A DNA stretch of 64,000 nt from assembly GCF_004361855.1 (NCBI RefSeq), contig NZ_SNWQ01000002.1, positions 310,001 to 374,000 on the forward strand, read 5' to 3'. Position numbers and translations under genes: made by a program. Positions within the stretch are counted from its first letter, which is position 1. The number at the start of each line of letters is the position of its first letter. Below are positions 29,582 to 39,032 of this stretch, one piece after another. This DNA comes from Kribbella caucasensis. GTDB taxonomy: Bacteria; Actinomycetota; Actinomycetes; Propionibacteriales; Kribbellaceae. Under the pieces are notes generated by a model. It was not told where the DNA came from and searched no databases. It saw only the letters and a list, made by a program, of their open reading frames with translations.

Positions 29582-32338
29582 TCAGGGTTTGGTGACGAAG
29601 GTCAGGTAGCTGGAGTTCCCCTTGCCCGCTATGCCTGAGTTGGGACCCAGGGCTAGCTGGCCGACGGGGACTTCACGCTTGAAGAGGATCAGCCGCTGGT
29701 CGGTGGTGCCGACGGTTTCGCCTGTTCTGGTGAAGGTGCTGAGCCAGGCGGGCCACCAGTCGTTTTCGCCTCGGGGGTCGTAGGCGACGTAGACGGTGGC
29801 TGGGGCGGTGAGGTCCATGGTGATGTAGTCCGCCGGGGCCGTGAGCTTCGAATCTTCGTTGGAGCCGGGGATCATCGCCTGGCCGGTCAACGCAGTTGGT
29901 AGGTCGGTGATCTTGTAGCTGCGGTCGACGTAGATCTCGGCGCCGGGCTGTGCTTTCACGAGGTTGGACAGCTTGTCCGGGGTGCGTACGGTGACCAGAT
30001 CGCTCAGCATCGGCGGCTCACTAGCCGGTACGCCGAGCATGCGAGTGCCGACCGTCTTGACCGCCGACGCGGGCTGTCCGGTCAGTCGGACGTGCGTGAA
30101 CGACGACAACGGCACAGCCACCCGCTCGACAACGTAAGACTCGTTGGGCAGCACAGGCACCGTCAGGACGTCATCCGCAACTGGTCCGACGACAGTCCGG
30201 CCGCGCGAGTCGATCACACGCACCTGCTGACCCGACCACGGGTTGCGGACGCGCAGGGACTCGCGGCTGCCCGCCTGGATGCCCACCAGGCTCGGTACGC
30301 CGTCGCGGACCTCAGTGCTGATCCGGTGACCACCTTCGATCTCCACTGACCCAGCAACGTCCCACTCGCTCGGCCAGGCCGGTGCGACCTGCACGACCCC
30401 GTCGTACGACTGAACGAGTGCCTCCTGCAGACCGGTCGTCAGAACGCCGCCCCACTCGTTGTAGAAGCTCTGCTGCCGGACAGGCTCACGGCCGGTGCGG
30501 TGCACGGTGAAGCCGTTCGGAAAGATCTGGAAGTCCTGGATCCCCTTGAGCATCAGCCGCTTCACCTCGTCGGCCAGTCCGAGCCGCGCGGCCCACGTGG
30601 TGTCCATACCCCAGTCCTTGTCCTGTGGATAGACCCGTTGCCGGTACGTCGCCTGCATCAGCTCGGAGGTCTCGTCGAAGAGTCCCCACGGCCAGAGCAC
30701 CTCCATCTCCGGGTTCTGCGTGTTGTGTGCCTCCTCGTCGGTACCGGACCACGCCAGCACCTCCTCACCACCACGCTGTACGGTCCGGAACGGCGGAAGC
30801 TTCCCGACGGCAGTTCGCAGCCGTGCGGCCAGAGCCTCGTCACCGCGCGACGATGCCAGGTCCGCGACGATCGGGAAGATCACCCGCATCGCGGCCAGGT
30901 CGGGTGCGGGGTCGTCGGTGTCCCACTGCACTTCGAGCGCGTTCACATGTTCGAGGTGGAGGTACCCATCCTCGCCAGGAGTCAGCGCGGCCAGATGGAA
31001 CTCCGCGATGTCCCGGATCAGCGGATAGGCGCGATCCAGCAGGGCACGGTCGCCGGTATAGCGGTACTGCCACCAGACGTTGTTGACCAACTCCGGTCCA
31101 CTGCTCAGAATGCGCTTCACCCAGCCGGGCTCGGACATGTTGTCGCAGCCGTCGCCGGTCCCGTCGTACCGCAGGAACTCCGGTACGCACGTGCCGACAG
31201 CGCCGATCCAGTGGTCGTGCGTCCACTTCTTCATCAGGTCGGCGCGGTCGAGGTAGAAGCGGAAGTACGGCGCGTTGAACTCACCGATGCCGGCACCCAG
31301 GTTGGTCGAGATGATCATCCGCAGGTTGAAATGCCAGTACGAGTCCTGCGCCCAGTCGGCCTGGTCCTTGGCCGACGAGAACATCCGTACGACGGCGCCG
31401 TGCGTACTCGGCACCGGCGACCGCATCGACGCGGCCATCGTGTAGAGCTGCAGCGTCCGCAGGTTCTCGACGTACTCACCGGTGCCGTCGGCCGAGGTGA
31501 TCCGCATCGGCGCGGCCTTCGCCCAGAATGCATGCCACCAGTCGAGATGCTGGCTCTTCGACTCAACGACAGCACGACGCGCAGCGGTCGCGACGTCACC
31601 ACCCTTGTACGACGGTACGCCGACAACCAGCCGGAACGAGCCGTCCGCGTTCGGGCGGAACGTGATCCGGACGGTCAGCGGGTCGACGACCGATGTCGAG
31701 ACGTCGCGGGCCCGAGCGGTCAACGCGGCGACAGCGCCTGTCAGGCTGCCCGAGGCGGTGTCGCGGAAGGTCTCGGCGAGCGAGGCGACGGCGCCGGTCG
31801 CGTTGGCGGTCGGCGTACGGCCCTCCCACAGTTTGAGGTCCGCGGTCTGCGACTTGCCGGGATCGGCGCCGGTGACCTCGAGGACGAACTGGTCGGCGTC
31901 GGCACGCACGTACGAGCGGGCCGACATACCACCGCCGCGCTGGACGAGTTGGCCGTCGTACATCGCGAGCCGGCCGGTGTAGTCGGACGCGCGCATCAAA
32001 GGTTGGAGGCCAGGTACGACGAGACGCCCGGCGGACTTGAGTCCGGGGAAGGTGTCGACGCGGTTGAGCTGGGCACTGAAGCCCTTCTCGGCCCAGACCG
32101 CGGCACCGAGGACGCCGTTGCCGAGCGGCATCGCCTGGTAGGCGCGCCACGCCGGGCCTTCCTGAACCAGGTCCGACCGCGAGACGAGGCCGGCCGGATC
32201 GGTGCGTAACGCGCCGTCGTGCCAGGCGGTGGTGAGCTGGCCGGCGGGTTGGGCAGGTGCACCGGCTGCTGCGAGTGAGCCGGCGCTGGTGGCGAGAAGT
32301 GTCACGAGTAAGGGCAGGGACCATCGACGTACAGGCAT
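29582..32338 (-). CDS. Secreted GH95-clan (alpha/alpha)6-barrel protein
   Basis: A 918-aa protein with a Sec signal (hydrophobic core about 8-25). The N-terminal sandwich includes AMPLGNGVLGAAVW, which mirrors the GH95 start motif, followed by an (alpha/alpha)6 barrel (QDSYWHFNLRM, EMEVLWPWG) and a C-terminal sandwich. The GH95 Asn-x-Asn catalytic pair is not seen; the equivalent segment reads WHFNLRM, so it may act on a different linkage. Last gene of the leftward operon, 52 nt after the AKR gene. ATG 32338 has AAAGG upstream. Assignment to the clan is fair; the substrate is unknown. Confidence 0.65.
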   Translation of the reverse strand: MPVRRWSLPLLVTLLATSAGSLAAAGAPAQPAGQLTTAWHDGALRTDPAGLVSRSDLVQEGPAWRAYQAMPLGNGVLGAAVWAEKGFSAQLNRVDTFPGLKSAGRLVVPGLQPLMRASDYTGRLAMYDGQLVQRGGGMSARSYVRADADQFVLEVTGADPGKSQTADLKLWEGRTPTANATGAVASLAETFRDTASGSLTGAVAALTARARDVSTSVVDPLTVRITFRPNADGSFRLVVGVPSYKGGDVATAARRAVVESKSQHLDWWHAFWAKAAPMRITSADGTGEYVENLRTLQLYTMAASMRSPVPSTHGAVVRMFSSAKDQADWAQDSYWHFNLRMIISTNLGAGIGEFNAPYFRFYLDRADLMKKWTHDHWIGAVGTCVPEFLRYDGTGDGCDNMSEPGWVKRILSSGPELVNNVWWQYRYTGDRALLDRAYPLIRDIAEFHLAALTPGEDGYLHLEHVNALEVQWDTDDPAPDLAAMRVIFPIVADLASSRGDEALAARLRTAVGKLPPFRTVQRGGEEVLAWSGTDEEAHNTQNPEMEVLWPWGLFDETSELMQATYRQRVYPQDKDWGMDTTWAARLGLADEVKRLMLKGIQDFQIFPNGFTVHRTGREPVRQQSFYNEWGGVLTTGLQEALVQSYDGVVQVAPAWPSEWDVAGSVEIEGGHRISTEVRDGVPSLVGIQAGSRESLRVRNPWSGQQVRVIDSRGRTVVGPVADDVLTVPVLPNESYVVERVAVPLSSFTHVRLTGQPASAVKTVGTRMLGVPASEPPMLSDLVTVRTPDKLSNLVKAQPGAEIYVDRSYKITDLPTALTGQAMIPGSNEDSKLTAPADYITMDLTAPATVYVAYDPRGENDWWPAWLSTFTRTGETVGTTDQRLILFKREVPVGQLALGPNSGIAGKGNSSYLTFVTKP

Positions 32339-32390
32339 GGCGGAGCCTTTCGGGGCGGTTACGTTCGGGGCGGTGGGGCGGGGAAGGTAT

Positions 32391-33236
32391 CTAGCAGCTC
32401 AGTGCGGTCCACAGGTCGGCTGGTAGCGGATGCCGCCACAGCTCGACGTTCTCGCGGACCTCGGCCGCGGTGGCGCAGCCGATCAGGACTGTGGTCACCG
32501 CGGTGTGCGTGGCCGGGAAGCGCATGGCGGCCGCTTTCAGTGGTACGTCGTACGACGCGCACACCTTGGACAGTTGCTCGACGCGGTTGACGATCTCGGG
32601 TGACGCCGGCCGGTAGTCGTAGGTCGAACCGCCGGCGAGGATGCCGGAGTTGAAGACGCCGCCGGCGATCACGGCGACACCGCGGTCGGCCGCCGCGGTG
32701 AGCAGGTCGTCGGCGGCCGAACGGTCGAGCAGGGTGTAGCGGCCGGCGATCAGTACGACGTCGACGTCGGTCTCGCGGACGAACCGGGCCGGGATCTCCG
32801 GACTGTTCATACCGATCCCGATGGCGCCGATCACGCCTTGGCGGCGCAGGTCGTCGAGCACCGGGTACGCCTCTTCCAGTGCCTGCCGCACGTGGTTGTC
32901 CGGGTCGTGCAGGTGCACGATGTCGACCCGATCCAGCCCGAGCCGCGTCAAGCTGTCCTCGACCGACCGCGCGATCCCGTCCGCGCTGAAGTCGTACTCG
33001 ACCCGATCCCCGACCACTCGCCGCCCGGCCTTCGTGGAGATCCGGTACGACGCCCGCGGCACCCCGGCCAACGCGCTGCCGAGCCGGCGTTCAGCCGACC
33101 CGGCGCCGTACAGCGGAGCCGTGTCGAAGTAGCCGATGCCAGTCTGGACCGCCTCTTCAACAGCCTCCCGCGCTCGCTGCTCGTCGCCCGGCCCCTCACC
33201 CGCCAACGGCGCGGTGCCTAGTCCGAGTGCAGTCAT
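32391..33236 (-). CDS. Aldo/keto reductase, L-fucose/D-threo-aldose dehydrogenase type
   Basis: A 281-aa AKR. The catalytic tetrad is visible as FDTAPLYG (Asp, Tyr), ISTKAG (Lys) and IVHLHDP (His). The segment GGVFNSGILAGG is typical of D-threo-aldose 1-dehydrogenase/L-fucose dehydrogenase relatives. ATG 33236 overlaps the GH95 stop by 4 nt (ATGA). Next to GH95 and a fuconolactonase-like gene it should oxidise L-fucose or L-galactose to the lactone with NAD(P). Other aldoses cannot be excluded. Confidence 0.8.
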   Translation of the reverse strand: MTALGLGTAPLAGEGPGDEQRAREAVEEAVQTGIGYFDTAPLYGAGSAERRLGSALAGVPRASYRISTKAGRRVVGDRVEYDFSADGIARSVEDSLTRLGLDRVDIVHLHDPDNHVRQALEEAYPVLDDLRRQGVIGAIGIGMNSPEIPARFVRETDVDVVLIAGRYTLLDRSAADDLLTAAADRGVAVIAGGVFNSGILAGGSTYDYRPASPEIVNRVEQLSKVCASYDVPLKAAAMRFPATHTAVTTVLIGCATAAEVRENVELWRHPLPADLWTALSC

Positions 33237-35656
33237 GGGCGGGGCTCGATGAAGTAGTCGACGCCTTGCCGGGTGCGGAATTCGACGACGCCGTCTTCCG
33301 GTCGGGCGAAGGCGACCGCGCCCGCGGTGGATTTCACGTCGACCTTGAGGCCGGTGCGGAGCTTCAGGCGGTTGCCGAGCAGGGAGCGGATGCGGGCCCG
33401 GGTCAGTTTGCCGTCGGACCAGGTGAGGTCGAGGTCGAAGCCGCCGCGGGCGCGCAGGCCGCGGACCTGGCCGGTGGGGAAGGCCGCCGGAAGGCAGGGC
33501 AGCAGCGCGACCTCGCCGGAGTGGCTCTGCATGATCATCTCGGTGATCCCGGAGACACCGCCGAAGTTCCCGTCGATCTGGAACGGCGGATGCAGGTCGA
33601 ACAGGTTCGGCGCCGTCCGGCCGGGCGCGAGCAGTTGGGTCAGGTGCTTGTATGCGTTGTCCGGCTCGAGCAGCCGCGCCCGCATGTTCAGCTTCCACGC
33701 CAGCGACCAGCCTGCCGTGACCGCGGGACCGCGGAGTTCCAGCGATTTGCGCGCCGCGTCGGCGAGTTCCGGCGTACGGCGTGGAGTGATCTGGTCGCTT
33801 GGGAACACCGCCCACAGATGCGAGACATGTCGACTCGACTCCAAGGCGGCCTCCTCCCAGTCGATCAGCCACTCCTGGATCTGGCCGAGGTACCCGATCC
33901 GGATCGGCGCCAGCCGTGACCGTGCCTCAGCGACCCGAGCCGCCATCGCGGAGTCCTCGCCCAGCAGAGCAGCCGCCTGGCCGAAGACCTTGAACAGGTC
34001 GTGCAGGATCTCGGTGTCCATCGTCGGACCGGCGCAGATACTCACGCCCTCGTCGTCGATCTCGTGGTGCTTGACCTCCGGCGAGTGCGACGGGCTGGTC
34101 ACCAGATAGCCCGTCTTCTCATCCGTCTGCAACTGGTCGAGGAAGAACTCCACCGACCCACGCAGCACCGGGTAGTACTTCCGCAGCATCGCCAGGTCAC
34201 CGGTGTACTCGTACCGCTCCCAGAACAGCAGCGACAGCCAAGCACCACCCGTCGGCCACACCCCGTAGTACGCGAAGTCCACCGGAGCAGTACCCCGCCA
34301 CCCGTCGGTGTTGTGATGCGCGACCCACCCGGGAGCGTTGTACATCTCCGTAGCCGTCCGCGCCCCGGACTCGGCCAGTTCGGCGATCATCTGGAACAGC
34401 GGGTCCCAGCACTCCGCGAGGTTGGCCGGACCGGCGGGCCAGTAGTTCATCTCGCAGTTGATGTTCAACGTGAACTTCGACTGCCACTCCGGCAGCATCT
34501 TGTAGCTCCAGATGCCCTGCAGGTTGGCCGGCTGCCCCGGGCTGCGCGAGCTGGAGATCAACAGGTACCGCCCGAACTGGTAGTACAGCGCGGCCAGCTG
34601 CGGATCGCCGCCGTTGCGGAACGCGATCACCCGCTGGTCGGTCGGCAACGCGATCGAGTCCGAGGTACCGAGATCGATGTCGAGCCGGCCGAACAGCCGC
34701 CGGTAGTCCTCGATGTGCGTCTGCCGCAGGCGCCCGTACGCCGGTCGCTCGGAGGGCAACGGGGCCGTCGCCTTCGCCACCTGATCGGCGCTGACATCGA
34801 GGTAGTTGCGGTAGCTGGTCCCTATCGACAACACCATGGTGACCGCATCGGCGCCGACGACAGTGAGCTTGCCGTCGGCAACCTTCGTGCTCCCGCCCTC
34901 GGTGAAGGCCCGGACCAGTGCGCAGAACTTCACCGACCCCTTGAGCCCTTCGGCATCCCCGCTGATCCCGTTCAGCGCCAGCGTCCGGTCGTCGTACCGA
35001 TCGACCGTCGCCGCCTGCGGTGTCGTGAACGTCGCGTCGAAGGACAGCGCGCCAGCCTGGTCCGCTGTCAGCCGCATCACCAGCACCTGCGCCGGATGAC
35101 TGACGAACACCTCACGCGTGTAGCGGACGCCGTTGGCGACGTAGCTCACCGAGGTGATCGCCGTGGTCAGATCGAGCTCACGCCGGTACGACGTGACGCC
35201 GGCCTCGGTGATCACGGGGAACGTGAGCATCAGGTCGCCGGCCGGCTGGTACTGCATCTGCTCGGTCGGACGGCCCATGAAGTGCTCGTCGGCCAGGTCC
35301 TGCGCGGCGAGGTACTCCTCCGCGGCGATCAGCCGCCGGATCTCCGGCAGCACCTCGCGGCCGGCCGGGTCGTCGTACTGGTGTGGTCCACCGGCCCAGA
35401 TCGAGTCCTCGTTGAGCTGCAGCTGTTCGGTCGCGATGCCGCCGTACACCATCGCCCCGAGCCGGCCGTTGCCGATGGCAAGCGCCCGTAGCCATTCGGT
35501 GGCGGGCTGGGTGTACCACAGCTTCAACGGGTTGGTGTCAGTGTCAAAAGGGGCGGCGACTGCGGTCAGGGGATCGGTGAGGCTACCGGCGACGACAGCG
35601 GTGCCGGCCGCGGCGCCGGCGGTCCGCAGGACCTGGCGTCGGGTGTATTCGGTCAT
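33233..35656 (-). CDS. GH95 alpha-L-fucosidase / alpha-L-galactosidase
   Basis: An 807-aa GH95 enzyme exported by a twin-arginine signal (TRRQVLRTAGAA). The N-terminal sandwich has AIGNGRLGAMVYGG and LNEDSIWAGGP. The barrel carries NINCEMNYWPAGP, giving the catalytic pair Asn398 and Asn400, equivalent to Asn421/Asn423 of the Bifidobacterium enzyme. GH95 members remove alpha-1,2-L-fucose, or L-galactose in the case of plant glycans. ATG 35656 has GGGAG upstream. Flanked by a lactonase (12-nt gap) and an aldose dehydrogenase (4-nt overlap), it probably supplies their substrate. Confidence 0.93.
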   Translation of the reverse strand: MTEYTRRQVLRTAGAAAGTAVVAGSLTDPLTAVAAPFDTDTNPLKLWYTQPATEWLRALAIGNGRLGAMVYGGIATEQLQLNEDSIWAGGPHQYDDPAGREVLPEIRRLIAAEEYLAAQDLADEHFMGRPTEQMQYQPAGDLMLTFPVITEAGVTSYRRELDLTTAITSVSYVANGVRYTREVFVSHPAQVLVMRLTADQAGALSFDATFTTPQAATVDRYDDRTLALNGISGDAEGLKGSVKFCALVRAFTEGGSTKVADGKLTVVGADAVTMVLSIGTSYRNYLDVSADQVAKATAPLPSERPAYGRLRQTHIEDYRRLFGRLDIDLGTSDSIALPTDQRVIAFRNGGDPQLAALYYQFGRYLLISSSRSPGQPANLQGIWSYKMLPEWQSKFTLNINCEMNYWPAGPANLAECWDPLFQMIAELAESGARTATEMYNAPGWVAHHNTDGWRGTAPVDFAYYGVWPTGGAWLSLLFWERYEYTGDLAMLRKYYPVLRGSVEFFLDQLQTDEKTGYLVTSPSHSPEVKHHEIDDEGVSICAGPTMDTEILHDLFKVFGQAAALLGEDSAMAARVAEARSRLAPIRIGYLGQIQEWLIDWEEAALESSRHVSHLWAVFPSDQITPRRTPELADAARKSLELRGPAVTAGWSLAWKLNMRARLLEPDNAYKHLTQLLAPGRTAPNLFDLHPPFQIDGNFGGVSGITEMIMQSHSGEVALLPCLPAAFPTGQVRGLRARGGFDLDLTWSDGKLTRARIRSLLGNRLKLRTGLKVDVKSTAGAVAFARPEDGVVEFRTRQGVDYFIEPRP

Positions 35657-35668
35657 GGGGCGGTCTCC

Positions 35669-36493
35669 CTAGGGGCGGTAGGTGCGCTCGGCGGTGCCGC
35701 GGAACACGTCGTTGTGCGCGGCCGCCGGAAGCAGTTCGGTGGTACGGCGAATGGCCTCGGCGCGACTGCTGGAGAGCGTGCATACGGGCCAATCGGAGCC
35801 GAACATGACGCGGTCGCTGCCGAACAGGTCGAGCGTCACGGCGATGAGTTCGGCGAGGTCGCCGGATGGTAGGTGGGCGGTGCCGGAGAGCTTGACGGTG
35901 ACGTTCGGCGCTTCGGCGAGAGCTTTCATCCCGGTGGACCAGTCGGCGGTCGGACCCGAAGGGTTGCCGAGGTGGTCGAGCACGAGGCGGGCGTCGGGTA
36001 CAGCGGTTGCGAGCCGCGCGGCGCCGATCAGGGCAGGTGGTCGGAGGAGCAGGTCGATGGCGAGTCCGGCGTCGGCGGCGGCCCGCACTCCGCGAACGAA
36101 GGCGGGATCGGTGAGCGCGTCGGGGTCGGTCTGGTCGGCGGGCGGGCAACGGATGCCGACCAGGTTGCTGTCAGCCGGAAGTTGGAGATCGGAGTGGAGG
36201 TCGAACCAGCCGACGACGCCGAGGACGGAGGATGTGGTCGCGGCGAGGTCGAGCAGGTCGGTGACTTCGAGCGGATCGGCGTCGGCCTGGACGAGGATGG
36301 TGTCCGGCAGACGGCCGTCGGAGGCTTCGGTAAGGTCGGGGAGCGAGAAGTCACGGCGGAGGGGGTGGCCGGCGAGGAGCCAGGGCAGTTGCCGGCGGGC
36401 GAGATCCCAGACGTGAACGTGGGCGTCAAGTGGATCTGGGCCGGCGAGGGCGTCGGCCGGGGGTGGTGGGCGGTTGTCCGGCGAATCAGTCAT
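35669..36493 (-). CDS. Amidohydrolase-2 family lactonase (fuconolactonase-like)
   Basis: A 274-aa TIM-barrel amidohydrolase. The metal site begins DAHVHVWD. Other family motifs are LVLDHLGNP, VKLSG and MFGSDWPVC. COG3618 relatives hydrolyse L-fucono-1,5-lactone, L-rhamnono-lactone or 2-pyrone-4,6-dicarboxylate. With an aldose dehydrogenase and GH95 gene, opening of L-fuconolactone or L-galactonolactone is the best guess. ATG 36493 overlaps the regulator's end by 8 bp. Cytoplasmic. Confidence 0.82.
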   Translation of the reverse strand: MTDSPDNRPPPPADALAGPDPLDAHVHVWDLARRQLPWLLAGHPLRRDFSLPDLTEASDGRLPDTILVQADADPLEVTDLLDLAATTSSVLGVVGWFDLHSDLQLPADSNLVGIRCPPADQTDPDALTDPAFVRGVRAAADAGLAIDLLLRPPALIGAARLATAVPDARLVLDHLGNPSGPTADWSTGMKALAEAPNVTVKLSGTAHLPSGDLAELIAVTLDLFGSDRVMFGSDWPVCTLSSSRAEAIRRTTELLPAAAHNDVFRGTAERTYRP

Positions 36494-37601
36494 GGCGCCC
36501 CGCGGGTCTCGTGATCGAGCTTTCGCCGCGGGCGTGGGCCGAGAACAGGCGGGCCGCGTCCTCGGGGTCGGTGCCGGCGAGGACCTCGACCAGGTCGAGG
36601 TGACGACGCGCCATCAGGCCCCAGTCACCGGCGTACATGGCGTTCGAGACGACCTGGAGATTCCACAGCGCGGGCTCGAGGGTGCGCCAGACCTTCAGCA
36701 GCATCGAGTTGCCGCTGGTCGCGAGGACCTGTCGATGGAAGCGCAGGTCGGCCTCGCGGAACGCGCCGATGTCGTGATGCTCGGCCGCCTCGGTCATCCG
36801 CCGCACCTCGATCCGCAGCAGGTCGAGCTCCTCCGGCGGGACGTGACCGGTCGCGCGCCGGGCCGCCGCGGCCTCGAGCAGCACCCGGACCTCACGCGCT
36901 TCGCGGGCCTCGACCTGGGAGATCTCCGTGACGAAGTTGCCCAGCCGTGGCCGGTACGTCACCAGTCCCTCGTGGGCGAGCCGTCGTACTGCCTCCCGCG
37001 CGGGGGTCTGGCTGGTGCCGAGGACGCGCGCGATCTCGGACTCGACCACGCGCATCCCGGGCGCGAGTTCACCGGAAAGGATCCAGCCGCGGATCGCCTC
37101 GTAGACCCGATCAGACAGCAGTTCGTTGTCCGTCGAAGGCGGCGGCGGAGGTTGCGTGGAGCCCAACACCAAACCGCCACCGGTCCGGTACTGGTGCACT
37201 TCCTCGCGGCGACGGCGCGCGACGGTCGACTGCGACACTCCGTGAGCGGCCGCGACATCACGCGTTGACAGCTGGTGTCCGGAATCGGCCATCGATCCCG
37301 CACCGATCGCACCCAGCTGCACCCGGTCGACCATCCGCGGCCGGCCGCTGCGCATCCCGTCGTCGAGACCGGCCATCCCCATCCGCAGGAACCGGCGCCG
37401 CCATTTGCCGACCGTTCCCGGTGTCACCGCGAGCAGATCCGCGACATCCTTGTTCGACTGGCCCTCGGCGCAAGCGAGCACGATCCGGCTGCGCAGCCGC
37501 ATCGCCGGGCTGGTCCCGTTCTGGGCAGCGAGATGGGTGAGCGCGGCGCGCTCGGCCGACGACAACGTCAGCGGCGACTTGGGGCGTCCGGCATCGGGCA
37601 T
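36486..37601 (-). CDS. GntR/FadR-type regulator fused to an IS630-transposase-like HTH domain
   Basis: A 371-aa regulator with two DNA-binding modules. Residues about 10-135 match the N-terminal homeodomain-like region of IS630-family transposases (RSRIVLACAEGQSNKDVA, VGKWRRRFL, GLDDGMRSGRPR). A poly-Pro linker (151-155) leads to a GntR winged helix (about 161-228: LLSDRVYEAIRGWILSGEL, TPAREAVRRL) and an FCD ligand-binding domain (about 235-360: EVRVLLEAAAA, DLRFHRQVL). No transposase catalytic domain is present. ATG 37601 was chosen as the first residue of the conserved domain. First gene of the leftward fucose-type operon and divergent from the ABC operon, so it probably controls both. The ligand is likely a sugar acid. 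Confidence 0.85.
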   Translation of the reverse strand: MPDAGRPKSPLTLSSAERAALTHLAAQNGTSPAMRLRSRIVLACAEGQSNKDVADLLAVTPGTVGKWRRRFLRMGMAGLDDGMRSGRPRMVDRVQLGAIGAGSMADSGHQLSTRDVAAAHGVSQSTVARRRREEVHQYRTGGGLVLGSTQPPPPPSTDNELLSDRVYEAIRGWILSGELAPGMRVVESEIARVLGTSQTPAREAVRRLAHEGLVTYRPRLGNFVTEISQVEAREAREVRVLLEAAAARRATGHVPPEELDLLRIEVRRMTEAAEHHDIGAFREADLRFHRQVLATSGNSMLLKVWRTLEPALWNLQVVSNAMYAGDWGLMARRHLDLVEVLAGTDPEDAARLFSAHARGESSITRPAGRHD

Positions 37602-37689
37602 GGCTGCATGGTGGCCCCGCCGACGGCGATCTGCCAACCCCTTATGGCATGGACTTCTGACTCACAGCGTCCAGTTTGCCGTTTAAACG

Positions 37690-37719
37690 TTGACACTTCA
37701 GCGTGACGCTCTGCATTGT
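37690..37719 (+). promoter_or_regulatory. Promoter of the 12-gene operon
   Basis: TTGACA (37690-37695), 18-nt spacer, CATTGT (37714-37719). A palindrome GTTTAAAC (37681-37688) touches the -35 and may be part of an operator. It is the only convincing promoter in the 177-bp divergent gap 37602-37778. No equally good promoter was seen inside the operon. Confidence 0.5.
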
Positions 37720-37778
37720 CGATCGCTAACGACGCCCGGCCGCCCCCGACGCCGGGACGATCCGAGGAGGACCCGGAA

Positions 37779-39032
37779 ATGGCTCGTTCAATCGGTGCCC
37801 TGGCAGCAATCGCGATCCTGGTGGGCGCGGCCGGCTGCGGTGGCGGCTTCAGTGACGAGGGCTCGGCCGGTGGTCCCACCGGCGAGGTGCGGATGCTGGT
37901 GAACATCACCCCCAACCTGACCAAGGGCTACTGGGAGGAGCTGGTCAAGCCGTTCGAAGAGGCCAACCCCGGCGTCGACGTGAAGATCGAGGCGCCGACC
38001 GGACAGGGCGTGAAGGACACGCTGCCGCAGCTGCTCGCGGCCGGGAACGCGCCGGACGTGGTCGAGACCCTGATGGCGGACAAGACGCTCGCACCGCAGA
38101 TGCTCGAGCTCACCGACCAGGCCTGGACCAAGGACACCCCGCTGGTCGAGCAGGCCGCCCTGGACAGCAAGGTCTACACCGTCGGTGTAGGCCAGCAGGC
38201 GCAGTCGCTGGTGTTCTACAACAAGGAGGCGTTCGCCAAGGCCGGCATCAGCGAGCCGCCGAAGAACCTCGACGAGCTGACCGCCGCGATGGGCAAGCTG
38301 AAGACGGCCGGGTACCTGCCGCTGCAGACCGCCGGCGACTACGTGACCGGGTTGCAGCTGCTGCAGCTCAGCGACCCGTCGATCGCGACCAAGCACCCGG
38401 ACTGGTACCAGCAGGTCAACTCCAAGCAGCTCAGCGTCGGCCAGACCATGCTGCCGCTGCTGCAGCGCTACGAGTCCTGGATCGAGAACGGGTACGTCGA
38501 CAAGAACGCGCTCGGCCTGGACGACGTCAACGCGCAGACCAGCTTCCTGACCGGCAAGTCCGCGATGTACATCATGGGCAGCTGGTTCGTCCGGACCGCG
38601 GAGAGCCAGAAACCCACCTTCGACCTCGGTGTGTTCGCCGCACCGACCGAGGCCGGCCAGCCGTACCCGGGTCCGCAGGGTGTCACGATGGCTGCGCCGT
38701 ACATGGTGCTGAAGTCGACCAAGCAGCGTGACCTCGCGGTGAAGCTGGTCGAGTGGCTGGTCAGCGACCAGGAGGCCGTCCAGAGCCAGCTCGCCCAGGA
38801 CGGCAACTTCCGCAAAGGCTTCACCGACAAGCTGACACCGCTCGGCAAGCAGGTGCAGGACATCCTGGACCAGGCGCCGAAGCACGTCGCGCAGGGTGAG
38901 GGGTACGGCGCCAACACCCTGCCGCAAGGGTTCAACGGGGAATGGAACAAGGCGGTCCAGAGCCTCTACACCGGCAAGTCCGCGCCGGACGTGGCCAAGC
39001 GGATCGACAGCTGGATGGGGTCGAAGTCGTGA
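37779..39032 (+). CDS. ABC sugar transporter, lipoprotein substrate-binding protein
   Basis: A 417-aa extracellular solute-binding lipoprotein. The signal ends in a lipobox with Cys20 (VGAAGC). The body shows family-1 sugar-binding features (WEELVKPFEEANPGVDVK, LVFYNKEAFAKAG). ATG 37779 has GAGGAGG 8 nt upstream. It overlaps the first permease (GTGA). Captures an oligosaccharide or sugar and delivers it to the two permeases. No ATPase gene is in the operon, so a shared MsiK-type ATPase encoded elsewhere is likely. Confidence 0.92.
   Translation: MARSIGALAAIAILVGAAGCGGGFSDEGSAGGPTGEVRMLVNITPNLTKGYWEELVKPFEEANPGVDVKIEAPTGQGVKDTLPQLLAAGNAPDVVETLMADKTLAPQMLELTDQAWTKDTPLVEQAALDSKVYTVGVGQQAQSLVFYNKEAFAKAGISEPPKNLDELTAAMGKLKTAGYLPLQTAGDYVTGLQLLQLSDPSIATKHPDWYQQVNSKQLSVGQTMLPLLQRYESWIENGYVDKNALGLDDVNAQTSFLTGKSAMYIMGSWFVRTAESQKPTFDLGVFAAPTEAGQPYPGPQGVTMAAPYMVLKSTKQRDLAVKLVEWLVSDQEAVQSQLAQDGNFRKGFTDKLTPLGKQVQDILDQAPKHVAQGEGYGANTLPQGFNGEWNKAVQSLYTGKSAPDVAKRIDSWMGSKS

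Noticed and set aside
36486..37601. IS630 insertion sequence
   Set aside because: Only the DNA-binding N-terminus resembles IS630. There is no DDE catalytic domain and no terminal repeats, and the frame continues into a regulator.
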